Assembly: GCF_036417845.1 (NCBI RefSeq)
Contig: NC_090011.1
Span: 62,001 to 126,000, forward strand
From: Apteryx mantelli
Taxonomy: Eukaryota; Chordata; Aves; Apterygiformes; Apterygidae
Reading direction: 5' to 3'
DNA: 64,000 bases
The notes under the pieces are model-generated. The model worked only from the letters and a program-made list of their open reading frames with translations, ran no database searches and was not told the DNA's origin. Each line of letters begins with the position of its first letter. Position 1 is the first letter of the stretch. Shown piece after piece: positions 18,725-31,877 of the stretch. The translations under genes were made by a program, and so were the position numbers.

Positions 18725-21668
18725 GCACGCCGCGGTGTGTGAGGCGGCGAAGGCACGCACGGCTTTGCCAGCCGCCGAAGGCACGCAGCGCTTTGCTAGG
18801 CTGCGATGCGGCGAGGCGCCGAACGCAGGCACTTCTTTGCTAGGCGCCCAAGGAACACGGCGCTTTGCTTGACGGCGACAGCACGCGCAGCTTTGCTAGG
18901 CGCCCAAGGGAGACGACGCTTTGCTAGGCAGCGAGGCGGCGAACGCACAAAGCGATTTGCTCGGCGGTCATTCGCTGCCTCGCACAAGAGCTAACCACTG
19001 TGCATGTTGACTGTGTCACAAACAAGGAGACTGCTGAATCTCTTCGCTGCCTCACCAACAAGCAAAGCACTCGATCTGCTCGCCGCCTCGCCAGCATGCA
19101 AAGCGCCGCGTCTCTTGGCCGCCTCGCAAACTAAACGCTGCATCTGTTCAGTGCCTCGCCAAAAAGCAGAGCGCTGCGTCTATTCGCTGAGTGGCAGAAA
19201 GCAAAGCACGGCGCCTGTTCGCTGCCTGGCCAACAAGCAAAGCGCTCCATCTCTTCGCTGCCTCGCAAACGAAGGAAGCGCTGCGTGCCTTCGGCGCCTA
19301 GCAAAGCAGCGCGTGCCTTCGCTGCCTCGCCGCCTAAGAAAGCGCTGCGTGCCTTCTCGCCCTCGCCGCCTAGCAAAGCGCCGTGTGCCTTCGCCGCCTC
19401 CCCAATCGCTTCGTGCCTTCGCCGCCTAGCAAAGCGCCTAGCAAAGCGTCCTCAGCCTTCGCTGCCTAGCAAAGCTCCACGTCCGCTCGCCGCCTAGCAA
19501 AGCACTGTGTGCCCTCGCCGCCTGCTAGAGCGCTGCGTGCCTTCGGCGCCTGGCAAAGCACTGCGTGCCCTCGCCGCCTCCTAGAGCGCTGCGTCCTTGG
19601 GCGCCTGGCAAAGCGCTGCGTGCCCTCGCCGCCTCGCCGCCTAGCAAGGCGCCCTAGCCCGTCCACCACGATCAGATCGCTGCGTGCCTTCGCTGCCTCG
19701 GTGCTTAGCAAGGCGCCACGTGCCTTCGGCGCCTACAAAAGCGCCGTGTGCCTTCGGCGCTACTACGGCGTTTGCTAAGCGGCGAGGCGGCGAAAGGACG
19801 CAGCGGTGTGTGAGGCGGCGAAGGCAAGCAGCGCTTTGCTGGGCGGCGAGGCGGCGAAGGGCCGAAGCGATTGGGGAGGCGGTGAAGGGACAGGGCGCTT
19901 TGTTGGGCGGCGAGGGCGAAAGGGACGCAGCGCTTTCTTAGGCGGCGAGGCGGCGAAGGCACGCGCTGCTCTGCCAGGCGGCGAAGGCACGCAGCGCTTT
20001 GCTAGGCTGCGATGCGGCGAGGCGCCGAACGCAGGCACTTCTTTGCTAGGCGCCCAAGGAACACGGCGCTTTGCTTGACGGCGACAGCATGCGCAGCTTT
20101 GCTAGGCGCCCAAGGGAGACGACGCTTTGCTAGGCAGCGAGGCGGCGAACGCACAAAGCGATTTGCTCGGCGGTCATTCGCTGCCTCGCACAAGAGCTAA
20201 CCACTGTGCATGTTGACTGTGTCACAAACAAGGAGACTGCTGAATCTCTTCGCTGCCTCACCAACAAGCAAAGCACTCGATCTGCTCGCCGCCTCGCCAG
20301 CATGCAAAGCGCCGCGTCTCTTGGCCGCCTCGCAAACTAAACGCTGCATCTGTTCAGTGCCTCGCCAAAAAGCAGAGCGCTGCGTGTATTCGCTGAGTGG
20401 CAGAAAGCAAAGCACGGCGCCTGTTCGCTGCCTGGCCAACAAGCAAAGCGCTCCATCTCTTCGCTGCCTCGCAAACGAAGGAAGCGCTGCGTGCCTTCGG
20501 CGCCTAGCAAAGCAGCGCGTGCCTTCGCTGCCTCGCCGCCTAAGAAAGCGCTGCGTGCCTTCTCGCCCTCGCCGCCTAGCAAAGCGCCGTGTGCCTTCGC
20601 CGCCTCCCCAATCGCTTCGTGCCTTCGCCGCCTAGCAAAGCGCCTAGCAAAGCGTCCTCAGCCTTCGCTGCCTAGCAAAGCTCCACGTCCGCTCGCCGCC
20701 TAGCAAAGCACTGCGTGCCCTCGCCGCCTCCTAGAGCGCTGCGTCCTTGGGCGCCTGGCAAAGCGCTGCGTGCCTTCGCCGCCTCGCCGCCTAGCAAGGC
20801 GCCCTAGCCCGTCCACCACGATCAGATCGCTGCGTGCCTTCGCTGCCTCGGTGCTTAGCAAGGCGCCACGTGCCTTCGGCGCCTACAAAAGCGCCGTGTG
20901 CCTTCGGCGCTACTACGGCGTTTGCTAAGCGGCGAGGCAGCGAAGGGACGCAGCGGTGTGTGAGGCGGCGAAGGCAAGCAGCGCTTTGCTGGGCGGCGAG
21001 GCGGCGAAGGGCCGAAGCGATTGGGGAGGCGGTGAAGGGACAGGGCGCTTTGTTGGGCGGCGAGGGCGAAAGGCACGCAGCGCTTTCTTAGGCGGCGAGG
21101 CGGCGAAGGCACGCGCTGCTTTGCCTGGCGCCGCAGGAACACGGCGCTTTGCTAGGCGGCGACGGCACGCGGAGCTTTGCTAGGCGGCGAGGGCGAGAAG
21201 GCACGCAGCGCTTTCTTAGGCGGCGAGGCGGCGAAGGCACGCGCTGCTTTGCTAGGCGCCGAAGGAACACGGCGCTTTGCTAGGCGGCGACGGCACGCGG
21301 AGCTTTGCTAGGCGGCGAGGCGGTGAAGGGACACGGCGCTTTGCTAGGCGGCGAGGGCGAGAAGGCACGCAGCGCTTTCTCAGGCGGCGAGGCGGCGAAG
21401 GCACGCGCTGCTCTGCCAGGCGGCGAAGGCACGCCGCGGTGTGTGAGGCCGCGAAGGCACGCACGGCTTTGCCAGCCGCCGAAGGCACGCAGCGTTTTGC
21501 TAGGCTGCGATGCGGCGAGGCGCCGAACGCAGGCACTTCTTTGCTAGGTGCCCAAGGAACACGGCGCTTTGCTTGACGGCGGCGGCACGCGCAGCTTTGC
21601 TAGGCGCCCAAGGCAGACGACGCTTTGCTAGGCAGCGAGGCGGCGAACGCACAAAGCGATTTGCTCGG

Positions 21669-22200
21669 CGGTCATTCGCTGCCTCGCACAAGAGCTAACC
21701 ACTGGGCATGTTGGCTGTCTCAGAAACAAGCAGACTGCTGCGTCTCTGCGCTGCCTCGCCAACTAGCAAAGTGCTGCCTCGCTTCGCCTCCACGCCAAAA
21801 AGCCATCCGCCATGCCACTGCACCACCTGGTGCACAAGCAAGGTGCTGCATCTCTTCGCTGCCTCGCACAATGAGCAACCACTGTGCATGTTGGCTGTGT
21901 CACAAACAAGGAGACTGCTGCGTCTCTGCGCTGCCTCGCCAACTAGCAAAGTGCTGCATCTCTTCGCTGCCTCACCAACAAGCAAAGCACTCGATCTGCT
22001 CGCCGCCTCGCCAGCATGCAAAGCGCCGCGTCTCTTGGCCGCCTCGCAAACTAAACGCTGCATCTGTTCAGTGCCTCGCCAAAAAGCAGAGCGCTGCGTG
22101 TATTCGCTGAGTGGCAGAAAGCAAAGCACGGCGCCTGTTCGCTGCCTGGCCAACAAGCAAAGCGCTCCATCTCTTCGCTGCCTCGCAAACGAAGGAAGCG
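21669..22200. repeat. Representative long core at the forward-to-reverse orientation flip
   Basis: At GCGGTCATTCGCTGCCTCGC monomer orientation changes from plus to minus. The following 500 bp are AT-richer, strongly diverged reverse monomers (TCTTCGCTGCCTC-CCAACAAGCAAAGC). In long cores a 97-bp segment occurs twice with a 180-bp offset (21681-21777 and 21861-21957). Short cores lack 216 bp of this and intermediate cores lack 180 bp. Long cores occur near 21.7, 26.3, 30.9, 35.7, 38.8, 43.1, 46.0, 49.3, 52.4, 55.5, 59.8 and 62.8 kb; intermediate ones near 44.5 and 61.3 kb; other cores right of 16 kb are short. Confidence 0.85.
21819..21834. repeat. Perfect palindrome in long cores (TGCACCACCTGGTGCA)
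   Basis: Seven-bp arms flank a CC spacer. It is present in every long core of the right-hand array. In some left-hand units (around 696, 2633 and 7636) it reads TGCGCCACCTGGTGCA, with one arm mismatch, so the perfect form is one of two alleles and became fixed in the amplified copies. Confidence 0.75.
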
Positions 22201-25200
22201 CTGCGTGCCTTCGGCGCCTAGCAAAGCAGCGCGTGCCTTCGCTGCCTCGCCGCCTAAGAAAGCGCTGCGTGCCTTCTCGCCCCCGCCGCCTAGCAAAGCG
22301 CCGTGTGCCTTCGCCGCCTCCCCAATCGCTTCGTGCCTTCGCCGCCTAGCAAAGCGCCTAGCAAAGCGTCCTCAGCCTTCGCTGCCTAGCAAAGCTCCAC
22401 GTCCGCTCGCCGCCTAGCAAAGCACTGTGTGCCCTCGCCGCCTCGCACAGCGCTGCGTCCTTGGGCGCCTGGCAAAGCGCTGCGTGCCTTCGGCGCCTGG
22501 CAAAGCACTGCGTGCCCTCGCCGCCTCCTAGAGCGCTGCGTCCTTGGGCGCCTGGCAAAGCGCTGCGTGCCTTCGCCGCCTCGCCGCCTAGCAAGGCACC
22601 CGAGCCCGTCCACCACGATCAGATCGCTGCGTGCCTTCGCTGCCTCGGTGCTTAGCAAGGCGCCACGTGCCTTCGGCGCCTACAAAAGCGCCGTGTGCCT
22701 TCGGCGCTACTACGGCGTTTGCTAAGCGGCGAGGCGGCAAAGGGACGCAGCGGTGTGTGAGGCGGCGAAGGCAAGCAGCGCTTTGCTGGGCGGCGAGGCG
22801 GCGAAGGGCCGAAGCGATTGGGGAGGCGGTGAAGGGACAGGGCGCTTTGTTGGGCGGCGAGGGCGAAAGGCACGCAGCGCTTTCTTAGGCGGCGAGGCGG
22901 CGAAGGCACGCGCTGCTTTGCCTGGCGCCGCAGGAACACGGCGCTTTGCTAGGCGGCGACGGCACGCGGAGCTTTGCTAGGCGGCGAGGGCGAGAAGGCA
23001 CGCAGCGCTTTCTTAGGCGGCGAGGCGGCGAAGGCACGCGCTGCTTTGCTAGGCGCCGAAGGAACACGGCGCTTTGCTAGGCGGCGACGGCACGCGGAGC
23101 TTTGCTAGGCGGCGAGGGCGAGAAGGCACGCAGCGCTTTCTTAGGCGGCGAGGCGGCGAAGGCACGCGCTGCTTTGCTAGGCGCCGAAGGAACACGGCGC
23201 TTTGCTAGGCGGCGACGGCACGCGGAGCTTTGCTAGGCGGCGAGGGCGAGAAGGCACGCAGCGCTTTCTCAGGCGGCGAGGCGGCGAAGGCACGCGCTGC
23301 TCTGCCAGGCGGCGAAGGCACGCCGCGGTGTGTGAGGCGGCGAAGGCACGCACGGCTTTGCCAGCCGCCGAAGGCACGCAGCGCTTTGCTAGGCTGCGAT
23401 GCGGCGAGGCGCCGAACGCAGGCACTTCTTTGCTAGGCGCCCAAGGAACACGGCGCTTTGCTTGACGGCGACAGCACGCGCAGCTTTGCTAGGCGCCCAA
23501 GGGAGACGACGCTTTGCTAGGCAGCGAGGCGGCGAACGCACAAAGCGATTTGCTCGGCGGTCATTCGCTGCCTCGCACAAGAGCTAACCACTGTGCATGT
23601 TGACTGTGTCACAAACAAGGAGACTGCTGAATCTCTTCGCTGCCTCACCAACAAGCAAAGCACTCGATCTGCTCGCCGCCTCGCCAGCATGCAAAGCGCC
23701 GCGTCTCTTGGCCGCCTCGCAAACTAAACGCTGCATCTGTTCAGTGCCTCGCCAAAAAGCAGAGCGCTGCGTCTATTCGCTGAGTGGCAGAAAGCAAAGC
23801 ACGGCGCCTGTTCGCTGCCTGGCCAACAAGCAAAGCGCTCCATCTCTTCGCTGCCTCGCAAACGAAGGAAGCGCTGCGTGCCTTCGGCGCCTAGCAAAGC
23901 AGCGCGTGCCTTCGCTGCCTCGCCGCCTAAGAAAGCGCTGCGTGCCTTCTCGCCCTCGCCGCCTAGCAAAGCGCCGTGTGCCTTCGCCGCCTCCCCAATC
24001 GCTTCGTGCCTTCGCCGCCTAGCAAAGCGCCTAGCAAAGCGTCCTCAGCCTTCGCTGCCTAGCAAAGCTCCACGTCCGCTCGCCGCCTAGCAAAGCACTG
24101 TGTGCCCTCGCCGCCTGCTAGAGCGCTGCGTGCCTTCGGCGCCTGGCAAAGCACTGCGTGCCCTCGCCGCCTCCTAGAGCGCTGCGTCCTTGGGCGCCTG
24201 GCAAAGCGCTGCGTGCCCTCGCCGCCTCGCCGCCTAGCAAGGCGCCCTAGCCCGTCCACCACGATCAGATCGCTGCGTGCCTTCGCTGCCTCGGTGCTTA
24301 GCAAGGCGCCACGTGCCTTCGGCGCCTACAAAAGCGCCGTGTGCCTTCGGCGCTACTACGGCGTTTGCTAAGCGGCGAGGCGGCGAAAGGACGCAGCGGT
24401 GTGTGAGGCGGCGAAGGCAAGCAGCGCTTTGCTGGGCGGCGAGGCGGCGAAGGGCCGAAGCGATTGGGGAGGCGGTGAAGGGACAGGGCGCTTTGTTGGG
24501 CGGCGAGGGCGAAAGGGACGCAGCGCTTTCTTAGGCGGCGAGGCGGCGAAGGCACGCGCTGCTCTGCCAGGCGGCGAAGGCACGCAGCGCTTTGCTAGGC
24601 TGCGATGCGGCGAGGCGCCGAACGCAGGCACTTCTTTGCTAGGCGCCCAAGGAACACGGCGCTTTGCTTGACGGCGACAGCATGCGCAGCTTTGCTAGGC
24701 GCCCAAGGGAGACGACGCTTTGCTAGGCAGCGAGGCGGCGAACGCACAAAGCGATTTGCTCGGCGGTCATTCGCTGCCTCGCACAAGAGCTAACCACTGT
24801 GCATGTTGACTGTGTCACAAACAAGGAGACTGCTGAATCTCTTCGCTGCCTCACCAACAAGCAAAGCACTCGATCTGCTCGCCGCCTCGCCAGCATGCAA
24901 AGCGCCGCGTCTCTTGGCCGCCTCGCAAACTAAACGCTGCATCTGTTCAGTGCCTCGCCAAAAAGCAGAGCGCTGCGTGTATTCGCTGAGTGGCAGAAAG
25001 CAAAGCACGGCGCCTGTTCGCTGCCTGGCCAACAAGCAAAGCGCTCCATCTCTTCGCTGCCTCGCAAACGAAGGAAGCGCTGCGTGCCTTCGGCGCCTAG
25101 CAAAGCAGCGCGTGCCTTCGCTGCCTCGCCGCCTAAGAAAGCGCTGCGTGCCTTCTCGCCCTCGCCGCCTAGCAAAGCGCCGTGTGCCTTCGCCGCCTCC

Positions 25201-28200
25201 CCAATCGCTTCGTGCCTTCGCCGCCTAGCAAAGCGCCTAGCAAAGCGTCCTCAGCCTTCGCTGCCTAGCAAAGCTCCACGTCCGCTCGCCGCCTAGCAAA
25301 GCACTGCGTGCCCTCGCCGCCTCCTAGAGCGCTGCGTCCTTGGGCGCCTGGCAAAGCGCTGCGTGCCTTCGCCGCCTCGCCGCCTAGCAAGGCGCCCTAG
25401 CCCGTCCACCACGATCAGATCGCTGCGTGCCTTCGCTGCCTCGGTGCTTAGCAAGGCGCCACGTGCCTTCGGCGCCTACAAAAGCGCCGTGTGCCTTCGG
25501 CGCTACTACGGCGTTTGCTAAGCGGCGAGGCAGCGAAGGGACGCAGCGGTGTGTGAGGCGGCGAAGGCAAGCAGCGCTTTGCTGGGCGGCGAGGCGGCGA
25601 AGGGCCGAAGCGATTGGGGAGGCGGTGAAGGGACAGGGCGCTTTGTTGGGCGGCGAGGGCGAAAGGCACGCAGCGCTTTCTTAGGCGGCGAGGCGGCGAA
25701 GGCACGCGCTGCTTTGCCTGGCGCCGCAGGAACACGGCGCTTTGCTAGGCGGCGACGGCACGCGGAGCTTTGCTAGGCGGCGAGGGCGAGAAGGCACGCA
25801 GCGCTTTCTTAGGCGGCGAGGCGGCGAAGGCACGCGCTGCTTTGCTAGGCGCCGAAGGAACACGGCGCTTTGCTAGGCGGCGACGGCACGCGGAGCTTTG
25901 CTAGGCGGCGAGGCGGTGAAGGGACACGGCGCTTTGCTAGGCGGCGAGGGCGAGAAGGCACGCAGCGCTTTCTCAGGCGGCGAGGCGGCGAAGGCACGCG
26001 CTGCTCTGCCAGGCGGCGAAGGCACGCCGCGGTGTGTGAGGCCGCGAAGGCACGCACGGCTTTGCCAGCCGCCGAAGGCACGCAGCGTTTTGCTAGGCTG
26101 CGATGCGGCGAGGCGCCGAACGCAGGCACTTCTTTGCTAGGTGCCCAAGGAACACGGCGCTTTGCTTGACGGCGGCGGCACGCGCAGCTTTGCTAGGCGC
26201 CCAAGGCAGACGACGCTTTGCTAGGCAGCGAGGCGGCGAACGCACAAAGCGATTTGCTCGGCGGTCATTCGCTGCCTCGCACAAGAGCTAACCACTGGGC
26301 ATGTTGGCTGTCTCAGAAACAAGCAGACTGCTGCGTCTCTGCGCTGCCTCGCCAACTAGCAAAGTGCTGCCTCGCTTCGCCTCCACGCCAAAAAGCCATC
26401 CGCCATGCCACTGCACCACCTGGTGCACAAGCAAGGTGCTGCATCTCTTCGCTGCCTCGCACAATGAGCAACCACTGTGCATGTTGGCTGTGTCACAAAC
26501 AAGGAGACTGCTGCGTCTCTGCGCTGCCTCGCCAACTAGCAAAGTGCTGCATCTCTTCGCTGCCTCACCAACAAGCAAAGCACTCGATCTGCTCGCCGCC
26601 TCGCCAGCATGCAAAGCGCCGCGTCTCTTGGCCGCCTCGCAAACTAAACGCTGCATCTGTTCAGTGCCTCGCCAAAAAGCAGAGCGCTGCGTGTATTCGC
26701 TGAGTGGCAGAAAGCAAAGCACGGCGCCTGTTCGCTGCCTGGCCAACAAGCAAAGCGCTCCATCTCTTCGCTGCCTCGCAAACGAAGGAAGCGCTGCGTG
26801 CCTTCGGCGCCTAGCAAAGCAGCGCGTGCCTTCGCTGCCTCGCCGCCTAAGAAAGCGCTGCGTGCCTTCTCGCCCCCGCCGCCTAGCAAAGCGCCGTGTG
26901 CCTTCGCCGCCTCCCCAATCGCTTCGTGCCTTCGCCGCCTAGCAAAGCGCCTAGCAAAGCGTCCTCAGCCTTCGCTGCCTAGCAAAGCTCCACGTCCGCT
27001 CGCCGCCTAGCAAAGCACTGTGTGCCCTCGCCGCCTCGCACAGCGCTGCGTCCTTGGGCGCCTGGCAAAGCGCTGCGTGCCTTCGGCGCCTGGCAAAGCA
27101 CTGCGTGCCCTCGCCGCCTCCTAGAGCGCTGCGTCCTTGGGCGCCTGGCAAAGCGCTGCGTGCCTTCGCCGCCTCGCCGCCTAGCAAGGCGCCCGAGCCC
27201 GTCCACCACGATCAGATCGCTGCGTGCCTTCGCTGCCTCGGTGCTTAGCAAGGCGCCACGTGCCTTCGGCGCCTACAAAAGCGCCGTGTGCCTTCGGCGC
27301 TACTACGGCGTTTGCTAAGCGGCGAGGCGGCAAAGGGACGCAGCGGTGTGTGAGGCGGCGAAGGCAAGCAGCGCTTTGCTGGGCGGCGAGGCGGCGAAGG
27401 GCCGAAGCGATTGGGGAGGCGGTGAAGGGACAGGGCGCTTTGTTGGGCGGCGAGGGCGAAAGGCACGCAGCGCTTTCTTAGGCGGCGAGGCGGCGAAGGC
27501 ACGCGCTGCTTTGCCTGGCGCCGCAGGAACACGGCGCTTTGCTAGGCGGCGACGGCACGCGGAGCTTTGCTAGGCGGCGAGGGCGAGAAGGCACGCAGCG
27601 CTTTCTTAGGCGGCGAGGCGGCGAAGGCACGCGCTGCTTTGCTAGGCGCCGAAGGAACACGGCGCTTTGCTAGGCGGCGACGGCACGCGGAGCTTTGCTA
27701 GGCGGCGAGGGCGAGAAGGCACGCAGCGCTTTCTTAGGCGGCGAGGCGGCGAAGGCACGCGCTGCTTTGCTAGGCGCCGAAGGAACACGGCGCTTTGCTA
27801 GGCGGCGACGGCACGCGGAGCTTTGCTAGGCGGCGAGGGCGAGAAGGCACGCAGCGCTTTCTCAGGCGGCGAGGCGGCGAAGGCACGCGCTGCTCTGCCA
27901 GGCGGCGAAGGCACGCCGCGGTGTGTGAGGCGGCGAAGGCACGCACGGCTTTGCCAGCCGCCGAAGGCACGCAGCGCTTTGCTAGGCTGCGATGCGGCGA
28001 GGCGCCGAACGCAGGCACTTCTTTGCTAGGCGCCCAAGGAACACGGCGCTTTGCTTGACGGCGACAGCACGCGCAGCTTTGCTAGGCGCCCAAGGGAGAC
28101 GACGCTTTGCTAGGCAGCGAGGCGGCGAACGCACAAAGCGATTTGCTCGGCGGTCATTCGCTGCCTCGCACAAGAGCTAACCACTGTGCATGTTGACTGT

Positions 28201-31200
28201 GTCACAAACAAGGAGACTGCTGAATCTCTTCGCTGCCTCACCAACAAGCAAAGCACTCGATCTGCTCGCCGCCTCGCCAGCATGCAAAGCGCCGCGTCTC
28301 TTGGCCGCCTCGCAAACTAAACGCTGCATCTGTTCAGTGCCTCGCCAAAAAGCAGAGCGCTGCGTCTATTCGCTGAGTGGCAGAAAGCAAAGCACGGCGC
28401 CTGTTCGCTGCCTGGCCAACAAGCAAAGCGCTCCATCTCTTCGCTGCCTCGCAAACGAAGGAAGCGCTGCGTGCCTTCGGCGCCTAGCAAAGCAGCGCGT
28501 GCCTTCGCTGCCTCGCCGCCTAAGAAAGCGCTGCGTGCCTTCTCGCCCTCGCCGCCTAGCAAAGCGCCGTGTGCCTTCGCCGCCTCCCCAATCGCTTCGT
28601 GCCTTCGCCGCCTAGCAAAGCGCCTAGCAAAGCGTCCTCAGCCTTCGCTGCCTAGCAAAGCTCCACGTCCGCTCGCCGCCTAGCAAAGCACTGTGTGCCC
28701 TCGCCGCCTGCTAGAGCGCTGCGTGCCTTCGGCGCCTGGCAAAGCACTGCGTGCCCTCGCCGCCTCCTAGAGCGCTGCGTCCTTGGGCGCCTGGCAAAGC
28801 GCTGCGTGCCCTCGCCGCCTCGCCGCCTAGCAAGGCGCCCTAGCCCGTCCACCACGATCAGATCGCTGCGTGCCTTCGCTGCCTCGGTGCTTAGCAAGGC
28901 GCCACGTGCCTTCGGCGCCTACAAAAGCGCCGTGTGCCTTCGGCGCTACTACGGCGTTTGCTAAGCGGCGAGGCGGCGAAAGGACGCAGCGGTGTGTGAG
29001 GCGGCGAAGGCAAGCAGCGCTTTGCTGGGCGGCGAGGCGGCGAAGGGCCGAAGCGATTGGGGAGGCGGTGAAGGGACAGGGCGCTTTGTTGGGCGGCGAG
29101 GGCGAAAGGGACGCAGCGCTTTCTTAGGCGGCGAGGCGGCGAAGGCACGCGCTGCTCTGCCAGGCGGCGAAGGCACGCAGCGCTTTGCTAGGCTGCGATG
29201 CGGCGAGGCGCCGAACGCAGGCACTTCTTTGCTAGGCGCCCAAGGAACACGGCGCTTTGCTTGACGGCGACAGCATGCGCAGCTTTGCTAGGCGCCCAAG
29301 GGAGACGACGCTTTGCTAGGCAGCGAGGCGGCGAACGCACAAAGCGATTTGCTCGGCGGTCATTCGCTGCCTCGCACAAGAGCTAACCACTGTGCATGTT
29401 GACTGTGTCACAAACAAGGAGACTGCTGAATCTCTTCGCTGCCTCACCAACAAGCAAAGCACTCGATCTGCTCGCCGCCTCGCCAGCATGCAAAGCGCCG
29501 CGTCTCTTGGCCGCCTCGCAAACTAAACGCTGCATCTGTTCAGTGCCTCGCCAAAAAGCAGAGCGCTGCGTGTATTCGCTGAGTGGCAGAAAGCAAAGCA
29601 CGGCGCCTGTTCGCTGCCTGGCCAACAAGCAAAGCGCTCCATCTCTTCGCTGCCTCGCAAACGAAGGAAGCGCTGCGTGCCTTCGGCGCCTAGCAAAGCA
29701 GCGCGTGCCTTCGCTGCCTCGCCGCCTAAGAAAGCGCTGCGTGCCTTCTCGCCCTCGCCGCCTAGCAAAGCGCCGTGTGCCTTCGCCGCCTCCCCAATCG
29801 CTTCGTGCCTTCGCCGCCTAGCAAAGCGCCTAGCAAAGCGTCCTCAGCCTTCGCTGCCTAGCAAAGCTCCACGTCCGCTCGCCGCCTAGCAAAGCACTGC
29901 GTGCCCTCGCCGCCTCCTAGAGCGCTGCGTCCTTGGGCGCCTGGCAAAGCGCTGCGTGCCTTCGCCGCCTCGCCGCCTAGCAAGGCGCCCTAGCCCGTCC
30001 ACCACGATCAGATCGCTGCGTGCCTTCGCTGCCTCGGTGCTTAGCAAGGCGCCACGTGCCTTCGGCGCCTACAAAAGCGCCGTGTGCCTTCGGCGCTACT
30101 ACGGCGTTTGCTAAGCGGCGAGGCAGCGAAGGGACGCAGCGGTGTGTGAGGCGGCGAAGGCAAGCAGCGCTTTGCTGGGCGGCGAGGCGGCGAAGGGCCG
30201 AAGCGATTGGGGAGGCGGTGAAGGGACAGGGCGCTTTGTTGGGCGGCGAGGGCGAAAGGCACGCAGCGCTTTCTTAGGCGGCGAGGCGGCGAAGGCACGC
30301 GCTGCTTTGCCTGGCGCCGCAGGAACACGGCGCTTTGCTAGGCGGCGACGGCACGCGGAGCTTTGCTAGGCGGCGAGGGCGAGAAGGCACGCAGCGCTTT
30401 CTTAGGCGGCGAGGCGGCGAAGGCACGCGCTGCTTTGCTAGGCGCCGAAGGAACACGGCGCTTTGCTAGGCGGCGACGGCACGCGGAGCTTTGCTAGGCG
30501 GCGAGGCGGTGAAGGGACACGGCGCTTTGCTAGGCGGCGAGGGCGAGAAGGCACGCAGCGCTTTCTCAGGCGGCGAGGCGGCGAAGGCACGCGCTGCTCT
30601 GCCAGGCGGCGAAGGCACGCCGCGGTGTGTGAGGCCGCGAAGGCACGCACGGCTTTGCCAGCCGCCGAAGGCACGCAGCGTTTTGCTAGGCTGCGATGCG
30701 GCGAGGCGCCGAACGCAGGCACTTCTTTGCTAGGTGCCCAAGGAACACGGCGCTTTGCTTGACGGCGGCGGCACGCGCAGCTTTGCTAGGCGCCCAAGGC
30801 AGACGACGCTTTGCTAGGCAGCGAGGCGGCGAACGCACAAAGCGATTTGCTCGGCGGTCATTCGCTGCCTCGCACAAGAGCTAACCACTGGGCATGTTGG
30901 CTGTCTCAGAAACAAGCAGACTGCTGCGTCTCTGCGCTGCCTCGCCAACTAGCAAAGTGCTGCCTCGCTTCGCCTCCACGCCAAAAAGCCATCCGCCATG
31001 CCACTGCACCACCTGGTGCACAAGCAAGGTGCTGCATCTCTTCGCTGCCTCGCACAATGAGCAACCACTGTGCATGTTGGCTGTGTCACAAACAAGGAGA
31101 CTGCTGCGTCTCTGCGCTGCCTCGCCAACTAGCAAAGTGCTGCATCTCTTCGCTGCCTCACCAACAAGCAAAGCACTCGATCTGCTCGCCGCCTCGCCAG

Positions 31201-31680
31201 CATGCAAAGCGCCGCGTCTCTTGGCCGCCTCGCAAACTAAACGCTGCATCTGTTCAGTGCCTCGCCAAAAAGCAGAGCGCTGCGTGTATTCGCTGAGTGG
31301 CAGAAAGCAAAGCACGGCGCCTGTTCGCTGCCTGGCCAACAAGCAAAGCGCTCCATCTCTTCGCTGCCTCGCAAACGAAGGAAGCGCTGCGTGCCTTCGG
31401 CGCCTAGCAAAGCAGCGCGTGCCTTCGCTGCCTCGCCGCCTAAGAAAGCGCTGCGTGCCTTCTCGCCCCCGCCGCCTAGCAAAGCGCCGTGTGCCTTCGC
31501 CGCCTCCCCAATCGCTTCGTGCCTTCGCCGCCTAGCAAAGCGCCTAGCAAAGCGTCCTCAGCCTTCGCTGCCTAGCAAAGCTCCACGTCCGCTCGCCGCC
31601 TAGCAAAGCACTGTGTGCCCTCGCCGCCTCGCACAGCGCTGCGTCCTTGGGCGCCTGGCAAAGCGCTGCGTGCCTTCGCC

Positions 31681-31808
31681 GCCTCGCCGCCTAGCAAGGC
31701 GCCCGAGCCCGTCCACCACGATCAGATCGCTGCGTGCCTTCGCCGCCTCGCCGCCTAGCAAGGCGCCCGAGCCCGTCCACCACGATCAGATCGCTGCGTG
31801 CCTTCGCT
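31681..31808. repeat. Local 64-bp tandem duplication at an array transition
   Basis: A 64-bp segment (GCCTCGCCGCCTAGCAAGGC ... TGCGTGCCTTC) including the GATCAGATC block occurs twice, from 31681 and from 31745. All other units carry it once. It lies at the end of the third 4,593-bp copy, where the regular pattern stops. Confidence 0.85.
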
Positions 31809-31877
31809 GCCTCGGTGCTTAGCAAGGCGCCACGTGCCTTCGGCGCCTACAAAAGCGCCGTGTGCCTTCGGCGCTAC

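Larger units (their letters stand above)
18118..31877. repeat. Three tandem copies of a 4,593-bp higher-order repeat
   Basis: Copies span 18118-22710, 22711-27303 and 27304-31877; the last is 4,574 bp. Each is built of three inverted-repeat units of 1646, 1150 and 1797 bp (1778 in the last). The first has a short core and a 128-bp repeat expansion, the second a short core, the third a long core. Landmarks recur at exactly 4,593 bp, for example 18609/23202/27795 and 19004/23597/28190. I found very few differences by eye; one is CAAGGCACCCGAG at 18000 and 22593 versus CAAGGCGCCCGAG at 27186. No genes are present. Confidence 0.93.

Noticed and set aside
21708-22349. 213-codon and similar 60-213-codon open frames throughout the satellite, on both strands
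   Set aside because: They occur in several frames on both strands at once, consist of repeated Arg/Ala/Pro/Ser-rich motifs, vary with monomer number and lack domains. Monomers of 28 and 44 bp are not multiples of three, so no frame is preserved. They reflect a stop-poor repeat.
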